Numbered from the stretch's first letter, positions 22,120-35,190 are shown. The stretch: DNA of 56,726 bases from Tieghemiomyces parasiticus (GCA_027575765.1 JANBPT010000204.1:1-56726); one strand, 5' to 3'. The notes: a model not told the origin generated them from the letters alone. A program made the numbers and translations.

Positions 22120-23863
22120 GGTGGCTGAAGCGGTGAGTTGATGGGGTGAGAGGAAAAGAAAGTGGGGAAGAGAGATAAGAAGGATGCGGCAAGCAACGAA
22201 GGAAATGGAGAGGGTCGATGAGCGGGTGGAGTCGGCTAGAGTGGCAGGAAGAGACGAATGGCAGAGGGATGTTGGGCGGCCGGAAGCGGGATGGAGACAG
22301 ATGAGGGAATGGACCCCCGGCTGAGGGTGGTCGAGGGGGGGGGGGTTGAGTGGGTGAGACACGGGGCCGGCACCCAGGGTCGTTCAGTGCAAGAGTACAA
22401 CAGGCCTACCAGTGAAGCTCTCTGGCGGGAGAAAGGGCGGAGGCAAGCGTAGACACCGGTCAGGGCGTGCGTGGGCCCGCTTTTCGCACCCCGCCAATGC
22501 CGCTGGGATGGAATGGAATGGGATTAAAAAAAAGAAGACCACCCACTCTCAACTCCGCCACCCGCCTCTATAGTGGCCAGCCTTTCAGCGTGACATGGGC
22601 AGTCGTGCGGCGTGAAGAACCCCGCGACCGCGTCGGGCGCTCCATCGGTGCGAGGGAAGGCGCCACGCAGCTACGTTAAGGCCCACCCTCCATATGGCTG
22701 TGGCACAGCCCGTTGTCTCGTGCTCGGTTCTCTCTACTCGCCCGTCCGTTGTTTTACGGTCAATCAAGCTCTGAACTGGCCGCTGAGCCCGCACGGCGGT
22801 TTAACCTGTCAAGGGACATCCAGGATAGGGAGGACAGGTGGCTTTGTCTGGGTGGGAGGTGATTAGCTAACGCTGTCTTGGCCAATATCTAACATCGACG
22901 GTGGGTCCCATTAATTTAACCAGAGACTTGTTCATCGTCATGTTGCCCAGCTGTAAATATGGCAATAGTGCGGGCGGCGGATTCAGTGGCCAGAGGGTAT
23001 TAAGCTGCCCACGTAGATGGTTGGATAAACCACACTAATCAACTCGATCCGGGTGCACGTCAAATCGCACAGGGTTTCAAAAAGGCCCGCTGAGGTCTTC
23101 CCTTCTGAGCCGTCTATCTTCCGTTTCCCGGTTGTCTACCCTATCGAGGAGTCACCGGGTTACCGAAATTGACGGTACGACCGGCCGCCGCCGCCACCAC
23201 TAGTCCTCCGTCCCGGTTGGATCCCCCCTCTCACTCTAGACCTTCCATATCAGGCAGGTACTCATTTAGCACGCCAATCGCTAGACGAGCCGTGGTTCTA
23301 CTACTTGGGGCGCTGTCCACTTCACATGCGCGCCATGGCCGCTATCTGCAGCGATAGACAATGGCACGCTGTATTGTTAGTCCCCCCGAGCGCTATCAAC
23401 GGACCTGAACGTGGTGCCTCCTCCCTTACAATCTGGCCGACTTACCGGCTCGTTTGACCCGCTCCCCTCGTATCACGCGGCCCGCCCATACCCAACCCGC
23501 GCTACAACGTACCTGGCTAGGGTATCCCAGCACCTCGAGGTTTCCCTACTAACCGGCGGTTAAAGCCGATCCGCATTGGGCCGCCTCGCTCGCATCTAGA
23601 GTATAAATTGACCCTCCCCTGTCGACTGCACTGCCAAGAGGTCATCATTGATCAATTGCTTACGTATCGGCATTGCTTATCCACCGGGTCACCGTCGCGA
23701 TAAAATCGTCGCCGCCACCCTTGCGCCCTTCGTATTGTGCGTACACTGCCCCCATTACACCCCTCTAGGTATCAGCTGTTCGGTGGAGTGGCTCGCCGTA
23801 CCCCTGGCTTCCTAGCCCGCCTGAACGTCCCACTGGCGGTTACCAGTACTCACTTGAAGTACA
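22120..23863. other. 1.7 kb region without a gene
   Basis: Lies between the divergent Rab11 and second F-box genes. Open frames are short and lack domains or splice partners. It contains the Rab11 promoter and leader near 22120-22400 and the TATA box of the F-box gene at 23602. Nothing else could be named. Confidence 0.45.
23602..23607 (+). promoter_or_regulatory. Possible TATA box of the second F-box gene
   Basis: TATAAA about 260 nt upstream of the ATG at 23864. The distance implies a leader of about 230 nt or a leader intron, so the assignment is tentative. Confidence 0.4.
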
Positions 23864-24817
23864 ATGCTCGTAATACGGGGTATCGTCTCCCTAACCATGC
23901 TGGGGGGCTGGCTCGGCAGACTAGTAGTATGTTCAGTTAGTCAGGCCCAACTGGCAACCTTAGCGCTAGATAATTCGGTTACCAACCAAGATTGTGTCGC
24001 CCGGCTTGAGAGACTACCTACGGAAATGGTGCAGCGGATCATGGACGGCTGCACCCACGCCGAAGTCGGTAGCCTAGTCGGCACATCACGACGGCTACGG
24101 GCCATTCATCAGGACTACTTCCGCCCAGTCCTAGCCGCCCGAGCCGATTCCCTCTGGAAACTGACCCGGGGGGACGTAGAATGGCTGATGCGGCCCTACA
24201 CCGGATTTGATCGTCCGAGCACCCTGTCCCCGACCCCAAAAATATCCCTGCACCAGTACAGTCAGCTGAGGCTGGAATCTTTCCGCCATGACCACCCCCT
24301 GGTGTTCTTCTTCTTCCTGGCCAGCGAGAGTGCCCTGGTCCTCGATAATCTGGACGCTCTTTGGTTCAACTCGGCCATGCGTCGACCTGGGGAGTACTGG
24401 GTCGGGTTGGGGGCCATGTGCCGCGTTGGCCACGACCTGGCCCGCGTGGCTATTCTCCGTAACCAGCTCGGTTTGCTCCGGGCAGTGCTGAGTTCCACAT
24501 GGCCTTCCCTCGACCGCCACCGAAATGAGGGATGGAAACGGCGGTTGAACCTGCCGGCTCTGTACCTATGGGCGTTGAATCTGAAGCGCCCGGCACTAGT
24601 GACCTACCTCGCCACCCTTCTTCCCGTCAAGGACGCCTTGGTGCACCGCGTGGCTAGCGCCTGCCACGCACTTCTGCCATGGCACCAGTGTAGACTGCCA
24701 CATACATCCGACGTCACGTTCACTGCGATGGGTACCATCGAAGCCCAACAGCTTCTCCTGCTTGATGGCCCCCCACAGCAACCATTTGCAGCCAATCTCT
24801 ATTTGCCCTACGTATAG
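23864..24817 (+). CDS. Predicted secreted F-box-like protein
   Basis: A single exon encodes 317 residues. Residues 1-29 look like a signal peptide or anchor (MLVIRGIVSLTMLGGWLGRL, then VVCSVSQAQ), with cleavage likely near SQA/Q. Residues 47-90 fit an F-box: LERLPTEMVQRIM, then VGSLVGTSRRLRAIHQDYF. The remaining 225 residues are helical and Leu/Trp-rich (for example NLPALYLWALNLKRPALVTY), a possible repeat-type substrate-binding part, with no family I can name. The order signal peptide, 20-30 residue spacer, F-box, long C-terminal part is the same as in the gene at 1702-3618, although the two proteins share little sequence outside the F-box. Alternatively the N-terminal helix is a signal anchor that leaves the F-box facing the cytosol. 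Confidence 0.7.
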   Translation: MLVIRGIVSLTMLGGWLGRLVVCSVSQAQLATLALDNSVTNQDCVARLERLPTEMVQRIMDGCTHAEVGSLVGTSRRLRAIHQDYFRPVLAARADSLWKLTRGDVEWLMRPYTGFDRPSTLSPTPKISLHQYSQLRLESFRHDHPLVFFFFLASESALVLDNLDALWFNSAMRRPGEYWVGLGAMCRVGHDLARVAILRNQLGLLRAVLSSTWPSLDRHRNEGWKRRLNLPALYLWALNLKRPALVTYLATLLPVKDALVHRVASACHALLPWHQCRLPHTSDVTFTAMGTIEAQQLLLLDGPPQQPFAANLYLPYV

Positions 24818-26072
24818 CTCATACGGACGTTTGACCGAGGTAGCCATATCGTATGTCTCGGGAGTGAAGCCACACGATAAGCGTAGCGTCAGGCTCGCAT
24901 TTTGAATCCACTCGCCTAGTACTGTTGCTGGGTTTGATCGGCTGTAATTGCCCCCGAGCACAGCCGCCTGCGTAGCCAACTTGAAATTTACGCTGCTATT
25001 TCATTACACTAGTTTACTATTATTATTATTAATTATAAAAAAGGCGCCGCTGTGGATCTTTCTCTCTCTGTGTGTGTGACTTTACTAGTCCTTTGTTATT
25101 GAAATTCCCAACATTGTAAAGTGACAGCCTGGTATGTTCCGATATTTCAGGTAGTCCCAGGGTAGCTAAGTGCGTGTATAAGACCGCCCTCCGGACGCGG
25201 CACCTGATGATGACTGGTACCAGTTAGTGAACAGTAAATGTTGGCTTTGACCTTACCATTCATTGATAGAACCACTAGCCGAGATTTGCCAACTCCGAGG
25301 GGATCGGTCAATGATCTGGTTGCCTAGCATACTTGCTGGTGATGCAGGGCGACACTGGACTTCCTTTTAAGAGGATATATCGGCTACTTGAGGTTTGTAA
25401 CCCCTGTCCCCCTCCCAAGCAGGGCGATGCACGTAGTGGGAGGGAGGGGGTGCGTGACAATTAATGTACCACCGACCGTCTCGGCTCTCTGTCCTGGGGA
25501 ATACGATCATCAATCGTGAATCTTCCCGCCGTGCTTGGTAACTGTGGGCTTGTATTTGTAAGTTCGGGCAAGGAAGGCAGGTGCAACTATAAGACTGCGC
25601 TGCGACTCAAGGTCCAGCAATAACTTAGGCTGTACCAGTAGTCTCTTAATGACCGGCTCAACCTAGCTTGGTCATGGGCATCCAGTTCAGGAATCTCCAG
25701 ATTAGGTATCCATAGGTATATATCAATAGGGTCATGTAACGGGCGGTTACCCTAGTACCTATAGCTCAACCGTTCTATACCTTGGCTAAGGAGGAACGGG
25801 CGGCCAGCTGGGTACGCTCTACTAATGGAAGTCGCTGTACAGCAAAGTAGCAATTGGTAAACCAAAGGGGTTTCTGGAGTTCGATAACAGACAGTAGATA
25901 AATAAAGCCATTGGGCCTACAGGCACGTTGGGGGGGGTTCCAAAATAGACAGAGCATCGAATAAAGGTTAAAAACAATGAGTAAATTGGATAGCGCAAGC
26001 GCCCAGAGGACAAAATGAGCAGTGTATTTGAAATGTAAAGGTGGAAGCGGGGGTACGTTATTACACGTGAGG
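24818..26072. other. 1.25 kb intergenic
   Basis: Between the convergent ends of the second F-box gene and the antiporter gene. It has an (ATT)n run followed by TATAAAAAAGG at about 25018-25043. No gene or domain is seen. Confidence 0.45.
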
Positions 26073-28976
26073 TTACTTTTCCCCGTCCTGGCCGAAGGAC
26101 ACCGAGGAGCGTTTGTGTGATAGAGAATCATCAGCCGACAGGAACGGTGATCCTCGCAGACTGGAGCTGAGCCGACTCGATTCATTGTCCAGGTCCTCGA
26201 AGCGAAGGGTCGGGTTGGGCGGCGGGTGTAGGTGGGGTTGAGTGGCGGAACCCGTCCGATCGTCGGAGTTGGCACCGTGGAAGGGTTGGTCAGACTCGAC
26301 CACCCGGATCTCCAAGTACTCGGGCTCATCGTCCTCACCATTATAGTACGGGGAGGCAGTAGAGGTACGAGATCCGTGATGATTCCGCTCGGCGTCGATC
26401 GTGAGCTCGCGGACGTGCGCATAGGCGGGTCCGTCCCCAGCTTTATCACCGTCCCGGCCTGAGGGCGCCGCCTCGGTGTCCAAGTCGTCAAGCCGCTTGA
26501 CGCCAGTGATGGTGAAGGATGTAGCCTCACCGTCGGGGCGCCGCAACTCGAGGTTCTGGCCTGATCGTACCATGGGTAACCGGCTCACAAAGTTGCCGAT
26601 CACGGAGTTGTTGGTAAGGGTACGGGTGTTAAGGGCACTGCCCAGATGGAAAAGCGGGATGGTAATGCCGTGCACCAGGACCGAGCCCATCACCACGAAG
26701 GAGACGATAGGGTAAATCACATCGTAGGAGGGCGGGTTGATGTCGTGGTCTTCCATGTACCGGCGGGCGACGGTGATGTAGTAGAGGGCGCCCACCCCGA
26801 TGGGACCAAACCACCCGGCGAAGATGGCCTCACGCCATGTCTTGATGGCCGGAATAAACTTGCACAGCAGGACCAAGGCTGGTAGCCGCCTGAAAATGAG
26901 GATGCAAATGGTCGCGACGAAGAACCGCCACAGGTGCAGGTTCATGGCGGGGATATTGTACATGTGCCAGGGGATGATGGCGCCAAAGTATATGAAGAAG
27001 GTCAGGTTGAAGAGCATATCGATCACCTCCTGCAGGTGAGCCTCCTTGGTCTCCTTGCGGAACCAGTCGTCCCACGCGAAGGCGGTGCCGGCACAAAACA
27101 CCGAGAGGAGGTCGTCGCTAGCGATGAGACCGACGACGCCGAGCAGCAGAAGGGTCAACGCGATGCTGAAGGATAGGAATGATTCCTTGTCAATTAGGCA
27201 GTGGCTCTCAGCGAGGTAGAGTAATTTGCGGGCGGCGTACCCGACCGTGGCGCCAATTACCACCGACAAGAGCACCTCGTACGCCCAGGCCAGGTAGAAC
27301 CACTTGCCAATGGCGGTACCAAGGTCGTTCGGGTAGATCATGAGGAAGAGGGCGAGGTAGAGTAAAGGAAATCCGAGGCCTGGTGGACGATTAGGCGGGG
27401 ATACAGGTTACAGGTGGCGTTGATTGGTAAGTTGTAGGGGAGAGGGCTAAGCGACCCGCCTGAGGCCCAGATTGCCCGGACGACGGTCGGTGAAAAAACC
27501 AGGGGATCGGTGCAGGCAGTTGGCCAGTTTAGCGACTGGTTAACTTACCATCGTTAGAACCACTCTCGGCGGCTAAGATATTGCGCAGTCCGCGAGGCAC
27601 CCGTTTCTCAGCGAAGCGGCCCTTAATGACAGAGTTGGCCAGAATCTGGAGGGGGGAATGGAATGACAGGGACGTAATTGTTGTAGGGTTTTTTGGGGGG
27701 AGGGTGAGTGGCGGGGAACGGATGAGGCAAGTGCCGAGGGGTCGAGGGTAACCAATGGCTCACCACGAGTCGGTATGACTCCTTAGGCGCGGGGCCAGTA
27801 GGCAGCTTACCGGATCGGTGGGAGTGACACATGACGCGATGATAAGGGAGTCGAGCTGCGGTGGTGCCGGAACAGGTTGATCAGGGAGCAAGTTGTGATG
27901 ACGGACAATCCGTGCTTGGCAAGGGAACGGTGATTAGTGGCCTATTTGGGAAAGTAGTGGCAACCCTGGCAAACCCAGAGGGCGGAGGAGGAAAAGTGTC
28001 GCCCAGCTGAGGCGCAGGCCGGTTGCGATACATGCAGGAAATTTGCAAGGGGCTGGAACCGGACGTAGGTATGCTATAAATAACTTGGCTACTCACCCAA
28101 GGTAATTGGAACACGAGGTGGATAATGACACCTGACACTAGCCACATGATCACCATGATCGGTAACAGCAGCATAAACATAGACTTCCACTCCTTAAAAA
28201 CGTAGGCTCTGATGGGAGGCGGGGCAGTGATTAAACAGGTCGTCGGTGGTGCTTGTGGTTAGTCTAGGGTCGAGCTCCGCAGTAACGAGGGGGGGTACGA
28301 GACATGGGTAAAGGGGAAGAAGTGGTGACTTACTTTGGTAGTTCGATGCCGGCAGCCATCACCTATTCAAGCGGGAGGACGAGGGAAGGCGTGTGGGGGA
28401 GGGTTAGGCGAAGGAAGGGACTAGCAGGTACGAAAGGGTCATAATACCGGGATTGGAGCGTATAGAGAGACTAGGACTGGAGCGACAAGCGGTCTCGACG
28501 GCGCACGGGCGAGGGGAGATGTCAGCTTCCACGCCAAAAAGGCGTTAGCTAGATTTAGAATGGTGCCTAGAGACCGAGCGATGGCAGGGTAACCTACCTG
28601 GAGAGCAATTACGTAGCGTGCCAGTTGTTGCGTGAAGGAATCGATATCGACGAGGTCTGTAGGGTCCATGAGCCCTATGCAGATGGGCCCGATGATGATA
28701 CCAAATATCGTAGCAACCACTAGCAAAGGGAGGGTGAGTAGTAGGTGATGCAAGGGGGGTGGGAATTAGGGCGTTGTAGCCAGGCGTTCGGGCCATGACC
28801 GCTGGGCCGGGCCGCAGACACAGTAATAAGGGTAACGGTAGAAAACACTTACGGGCTTCAGATAGGAACATACGTTCCTTGATGAACATCGATACCAGGC
28901 CAAAAACGACGATGAAGCCGCCGAGTAAGGCCGGTATGACATTGGTGGGGACGGCTTTAATTAGGGACTCGCCCAT
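26073..28976 (-). CDS. NHA1: Fungal Na+(K+)/H+ antiporter, Nha1/Sod2 type
   Basis: Seven exons on the minus strand (28976-28853, 28719-28598, 28362-28334, 28208-28097, 27855-27811, 27645-27549, 27379-26073) give 611 residues; all phases fit and two exons are only 29 and 45 nt. The protein exports Na+, Li+ or K+ across the plasma membrane in exchange for protons. Family marks are IPALLGGFIVVFGLVSMFIK (TM1), ATIFGIIIGP, AAGIELPKAY, ASCVTPTDP, the ion-binding ND pair in ESGSNDGLGFPLLYLAL, and ASDDLLSVFCAGTAFAWDDW. About 12 membrane spans are expected. The cytosolic tail from about residue 425 is hydrophilic and Ser/Asp-rich, with a run like ITGVKRLDDLDTE near its start. It is shorter than the roughly 500-residue tail of yeast Nha1, closer to Sod2-like forms. 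Confidence 0.94.
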
Positions 28977-31900
28977 GATGCCGGCAGCTAGTGGAAGCGA
29001 TTCCGGGAATCGAAGGTGGGAAGCGCCTAGCTGGATTTGGTAGTGGGCGGCTGACGGGTCACCGAAACAGGGGCAAAGAAGTGCCCGGTGGGGAACGGTT
29101 ATCCGGACGGGAGAGAGGGGGTTAACGCCGAAGGTCGGAAAGAGAGGGGGCCTATGACTGCGTAAGGTCGAGCGTGGTAGTGAGTGGAACAAGTTCCGTG
29201 GCTAACAGAGGTACGATTGAGAGAATCGAGCCAGGGTAGTAGCCAATGTCCAAGCCTGTCGTGCACAGAATACCAAATGAGCAGAACGACAAGGCAGAAG
29301 AGAGTATGGTACAACGCAGGGGTGAGGAGGTAGGTCGGGCCGGAAGGGTTAGTGGACCGAGTTACTGGACATGTGTGGAATGACGGCGGTGGGTTAGCCG
29401 GGACTAAATGAAGGGAGGGGGCGGGCGTTGTCTTAAGTCGACGCCAAATGAGGGAAATAAAGAATAAGAAGATGTGCCTGCAGGAAGGTGACGGAGCCAA
29501 AGGAGAGGAAGAGGGGAGGGGGTGGCGGTGTTTGGCCGAGCGTGACACTGGAACCCCGGAGTAGGACCTACAGAAGACGTCAGATCCCCGCTATGGACCG
29601 AAGCAGGGCACCAAAAGTAACACCAGCGAGACCAGCATCCTATAACGGACCTTAAAGGGGGAAGGGTCTGAAAGAAAGTGTGAAAAAAAATGACGATCGG
29701 GCAGGCTGGGTGGCTGGGTTTACTCCCTGCGGAATCTAGGGCTTGAGAGAAAAGTAGGGATGCTGACTAACGAGCTGATTGGAGACGAAACGGGCCAATC
29801 CAGCGGCGGCCATGGGCCCGCCAGTGCCGCGTGACCTCACAGGGGCGGAAGGCATGGGCATCAGCCAGCGTTGATCTGACTGAGCAACGGACGTACAGCC
29901 CTGGAATGAGTCAACTTACCGAGATCAGGGTAGTGGTGCGCCGGTTGGAAAGAAGATACAAGGACAGGAGATTTGGGCCAAGGAGGCCGGTACAAAGAGA
30001 TAATGCTGATTGGCCCATGAATGGCGGCGGGAGAGGTGGACTTTATACTCGACGCGCATTTATCCCGATCTGGTAGGCTGACCGACGGTGGAGGGGTGGG
30101 GAACGGGAAAAGGTGGGGCGAGATTGTATGCACACATCAATAAATGCCCACGGCCTAGCTCATTGTCAACTGTGGAGGTATACACAGAAAAGGAAAAGGT
30201 AGCAATGGTTGGGTGTAGATCTAGACGGCGAAGGAAGCTGGGCGTACAAGAAAAAAAAAACGAGCTGGAGGAGTCACCAGAGAGCTGCGACACTGAAAAG
30301 CTCTGGTCACCCACAAGCGGGTAGTCCACGATAACAACTCCCCCGCCACCACCACCCGTCCGTCAGAAATAGAGCCGGGAGACAAGCCACCGTCGCGGTG
30401 ACCTAATTGTGTAACCCGGACGAGATAGTGCTGGCCAATACGTTCTTTTTTTTTTGGGGGGGGGGGGTTCCCCACTGAGGAGAGGGCGGGGGAATTAGCG
30501 ACGATGCAGATAGACGCACGCCGCCTCTTCAGGTTACACCAGCGTGATGAAGCCGACCAAAAGCAAAGATGGGCTCCCCGCCTCCTTAGTCCGCGGGGGG
30601 GGGCAATATCGTTGGCCCCTCGCAGCCTGGCAGCTTGGTCTGGCAACTGCACTAATTTCAGTTTGACACTGATGGTGGTGGGGGGGAGTAGGACTGACAA
30701 GGACGCTTGCCCTTGACTGGTAAAGCAACTGGACGGACAATCTGGCAGTCACTCGTCAAACCAGTGTACAGGTGCGCGCATGTGCATCGAAGTCGGCGCG
30801 GGATGGGCGATCTGAGAGATATTTCCCCACCCACCATCCTGCGACGGCGGTGCAACCTACTGCAGAACCACAGGCTCCAGGATTTTAAGTGACGGGTAGC
30901 ATGTCCTGCAGGCCGCCGCACGTTTGTCCACCCCATCTCACCCCCGCAGCGCAGACACTGTAAAAGGTTCTCTGTGGTGGCAGCGGGGTACCTCAGTTAT
31001 ACGTCTTTTTCACTGGCACCAACTGGCTGATCTTTGCGGTCGGTAGCGCTGGTGGTGCCCATGTCAGGTTGGCTTTAGTCAAGTTCGGCACGACTGAGGC
31101 GGTACCCTCACCAGCCTCTCCCCATCGCGATGCAGGTCACGGCGGCAACAAACAACCTCCACCGGCCCCCCGACGAGGCCATCTTCCGGTTTCCTCCGCA
31201 TATTGTAGCCAGAGTCACATCCCGTCCCCGGCGGTGGTAGTAAACGCTGTGGTACCTTCCTTTTGCAAAGGCGCGCACGCCATTGCGGATGGACATTACA
31301 CACATGGTCGGAATTTAATCAAGTCGGGTGGTGGCTTATTTCATTCTCCGAAGACGGGGTTCCAGTCTCCGCTTGGCACGTGGGATTGTTCGACTCCGAG
31401 GAAACTTCCATGGTACTTACTGCGCCGGGTGGCGCTCCCCCCGGCCGAACACCAGCGGTTGGTAGGACGCCCAAGTAATGCGGCCCGTATGCACCATAGC
31501 GCTGGGCTCCTGTTAGGCCGAGGGCCTGTCGTTTCGTCGCAGACAGTAGCTTGACGATTTTAATAGCTAGTAGAGCACCTCCACCATGATGACTACCTCG
31601 GACGGCTGTATGCTCAAGCAGCCACTTACCAAATAGAATCCCAAGTAAAATGCGTGACCCATCATCTGCTTGACAGCAGGGCGTTCTTGTTCTTTCCCGT
31701 CATAATGGTGTCACACTGGACCAAGGTTTTGGTGAGCGGGCCCAGAAGAGTGCGCACGACCCTGCATACCACGATGGGCCGCTTCATCGTACCACTGCAG
31801 AGCGCGTATCAAGTACGCCGGCCGTAGGCTTGGGTGGCCTTGTTTCGGTGGTGGGTGCGTCGGGTCACGGTGCAGCACCGTGCGTCCCCACCCATCCATA

Positions 31901-32565
31901 CTGCAGACTGGTGCTCCGACCCCTAAGGCATCACGGAAGCCCACTGAGAAGGGCAGGGGCGACGGCCTTCGTATCCGTACATTAACATGCACCTATTCAC
32001 ACCGCAGAGCCGCCTGTCTGCTTGTTACTAGGCGTCTCGGTCGCACTTGCAGCTAACCCGGGACCCGCTCCCCCCGCTTAATTCTCGATCCATTACCATG
32101 CGGGGCAGCCACGGAAAATGAAGAGTATATGCTACAACCAGGCCCGGCCTGACGAAGCAGCATCTCTGTCTTGGTACCAGCACTGCGCATCTGTGCAGTT
32201 GATGCGTTCCAATTTTGCTGACCCATGGATTACACTGTGAGCTAAGCCCTTAGTAGGGGCCCTCCCTCCCGGTTCTGGCGGGGGGGGGGAAGCAGGGCCC
32301 GTCACCCCCGACGGCTGACCGAAGCACTCGGCCATCGGTATCGGTTACGTCCGTACCCATAGGTCCCAGAATCCCTCCCGCCCGTAAAAAATCATGTACC
32401 CAAGCCCCCCCCCCTGAGAGCTCAGTGGCTAGTCCGCTCCCCAGTGGGCACGGCATTTATTGGGATGGAGGCGAGTAGTCGCGAAACCGGGTAAATCCCG
32501 GCCCGGGGCAAACATGCCGGAGCCGGTGCTGAGCTTCCAAAGCTCCGACCACCTAGCGACCGGCG
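28977..32565. other. 3.6 kb without a recognised gene
   Basis: The largest gene-free stretch in the window, between the antiporter start and the PPP4R2 stop. Open frames up to about 160 codons occur on both strands but none has a domain, a splice-linked partner or family resemblance. It has a T10G12 run at about 30446-30467 and other long G or C runs near 32281 and 32405. The first few hundred bases hold the antiporter promoter. Confidence 0.45.
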
Positions 32566-34232
32566 TCAGGCCTGATCGGTCTCCATTAGATCGCTGTCCT
32601 CCGTCACGTCCATGTCGCTCGACGGGTGGCGGTCGGGCTCAGTCTCGGCGGGATCCTCATTCATAAAAGTTTCATCGATCTCGTCGGGGGCAATATCCAT
32701 GGCCACGGGGGAGTATACCTGGACGGGTTCTATAGTAGACACCGCCAAAGCCGACGGCGAGGGTGGACGGTCGTCGCTGGGCAACGGAGCGGCCGCCTTC
32801 TTCTCCTGTACTGTTGTCTCCGGCCTCTCCACCGTCATGGCCGGTTCACACATCGGTGTTTCATCCGCTGGTGGGTTCGGACGGGGAGTCTGGACAGCCG
32901 AGGCGGTGGTGGCCATGTTAAGCGTTTCCCTGGCTGCGCTGGGTGGTCGAGGCCGCAGGGGCACGACGGCCGGTCCCGGCGGTGGGGTCCCATGCTTTGG
33001 GGCAGGCGCTTCGGTTGGCCCTGAGCGCTGGTCGACGGTAGACGTGACCAGGATGACCTTCTCCAAGGCTCGTAGGTATTTGGATGGCGTGCGGTACTGA
33101 TGGGAATGGACCGTCGTCAATTCGCAGATGCGCTGGATGGTGAACGGTGGGTCCGGGAATTCGACCAGTAGGGCCGTCAACCGCTGCTCGTGGGCTGCTA
33201 CCTGCTCGCGTATCTTGTCGCCCTCCGGCCCGGACGACGGGCCCAGTGCGGCGATCTTGGCGGCCAGTATCTAGAAGTTCGGAGGAAGGTGAGGGAAATG
33301 GGCACAAGGCCGGTCTTCATAAGTGAGAGGTCGGGCAAGAGTTGACGGGTTTACTGCACGGGTCGTATACAGCGCGGGGCCAGCGGGTGACCAAAAAAAA
33401 GGGTAGATGTACCGGTTGCATGTCTGCTAGCCAAGTAACCCAAAGCAGCAGTCCCCCCCGGCCTTGGTCTACTTACCGTATGCATTTCCTGAGCGATCAG
33501 GTCGCGCAGTTCCTGCCAGTTCTCAGAGCTTAACCAGAGGTGACAGAGTGGTATGGCGGGCAATGTTGAAGAGTTAGACGCGAACCGTGGGTGCTCGACG
33601 ATATGTCCAATCATAGTCAGTCAGTCTACTTACTCGGTATTGCTGGTCTCGGCGATGCGGCAAAGCCGCTTCTGCGCCTCTAATGATCAGGGGACATTGG
33701 TAGAGGAGGGAGTGGTTGCAGTACGGGACAGCAGATCAGTCAGCCCGGTTTGTATGGTGGATTTATGATCCTGCAGCCTGTAAAATACTGGTAACTTACC
33801 GGTCAGAACCACCTCGGCCGCCACTTCCGTCAGCACGGCGGACGGAGCGTCGTGAGAAGCGGGCGATGCAGGTGCCGCCTGGGTGGGTGCTGGTGGGATA
33901 GGTTCCGAGGGCGCGGGTGGCGTCGATTCGTGAGGGACAGGCGGCTCTGCCTCCTTGTGCGTGGGGGGACTCGTCGCCACAACAGGGGTTGCTTCTGATT
34001 CCGGACCAGGTGGTCCCGATTCCGGGGTGGCAGTTGGCTCGTCGGGTCCAGACGGCTCTGCCAGCTGAGGGGTCGTCGGAGTCGTCAGGGACGGCATGGG
34101 GCGTGCCAGCGCGTCCGTATCCGCCAAGTCTGGAGATTTAGCGACGGGCGGTATGCCAGGGGCCTCCGGCATGGCCTCAGATGACTGTTCGGGCGACACA
34201 GCCCCGGCGGGTTCGTGGGGAGCGGTCGTCAT
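32566..34232 (-). CDS. Protein phosphatase 4 regulatory subunit 2 (PPP4R2/Psy4 type)
   Basis: Exons are 34232-33800, 33679-33634, 33528-33477 and 33270-32566, giving 411 residues with matching phases. PPP4R2 is the core regulatory subunit of PP4 (Psy4 in yeast), acting in DNA-damage recovery. The conserved part is built across the exon joins: EAQKRLCRIAETSNT, then ENWQELRDLIAQEMHT, ILAAKIAAL, and the family hallmark PPFTIQRICELTTVH followed by TPSKYLRALEKVILVTS. Unlike most homologues it begins with about 130 residues of Pro/Ala/Glu/Thr-rich low-complexity sequence, and the C-terminal 150 residues are acidic and Pro-rich, as is usual. The third exon acceptor (TTAAG) was chosen by phase and by the short spacing to the Trp seen in relatives. 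Confidence 0.83.
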
Positions 34233-35190
34233 TAAAAGAGAGTCGAAGGTAAGGTGAGAATGGCTGTCTGCCGGGAAGGGCTGAGCGTGCAACGAGAGAA
34301 CCGTGACCAGTAAGATGAGGCTGCGGCGATGATAAGGGGTGGTGACGGGTCCATCATAAACTCCGTGAGCCGGCCAGTGGGGTGAGCTGTAAACGATGGA
34401 CGGACGCACAGCTCCCCGTACGGTGGCAGCGCAATTCTAAACTAGAGGGGGGTGTGCGTGCCTACCTGCAAGTACCACCCGTAAGCCGTTTCCCTAGCCA
34501 CCCCCGTCTGGCGAGCATCACTGAGGTGTAGTGTAGAGACGGTGATTTACCAACGTCGCCGCCGCTTGGACCTGGCTTCGCCGTCTACTGCCAGCGATCC
34601 CCGTGTGTCTCGCCGGATTATGGCAATGTTTTCACATTCCGGGCAGCGATCGGCCGCCGTCGAGGGGAAGACCACTAGGGGGCCATACTGGTTAGCTGCC
34701 TGGTCTGTTTAACAACCCCCGGGGCCCGTCTACTGGGGGAGCGGGGTGCTCACATATCGAAAATCGCCGGATAAAAAATTGAGCACGCGACGAGGATCCC
34801 TCCGTTACCAGGCCGGACGATAGCCGGCTGGATCGCCCCTACTGGCCTCATGCCTGCCGCCTAGGGCAACCCCCGCCGACCTTCCTGTCAAGTTATGCTT
34901 ACCTTTGGTCTTTATGAAAAGCTTTACACATTCGTTAGCCACCCGCACTGCTTACCGCTGTGTCACCACTCTCGTGGGGCCGACACCCCCCCTTCCCCGA
35001 CGCTAGATCACCGTCGTCACAGACCGCCCGTGCATCTCTTGCATTGTCGACTCCCCGCCTTGCCACCAGCGTCGTATCTGATCTGCCGTTCGGACCCTGC
35101 AAGGCCTCCGCCCTCGCGACCCGTCGGCATGCGCCTCGGTACCGTGCGGCCGCTCACGATTCCCCCCGCCACCCTCGCCGACCCTCCACC
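34233..35190. other. Divergent promoter region
   Basis: About 0.96 kb between the divergent PPP4R2 and PPR genes. Open frame continues upstream of the PPR ATG from 34960, but without a Met. No other gene or clear motif. Confidence 0.4.

Noticed and set aside
31069..31554. 161-codon plus-strand frame in the 3.6 kb gap
   Set aside because: No domain, no splice support, composition unlike the real genes.
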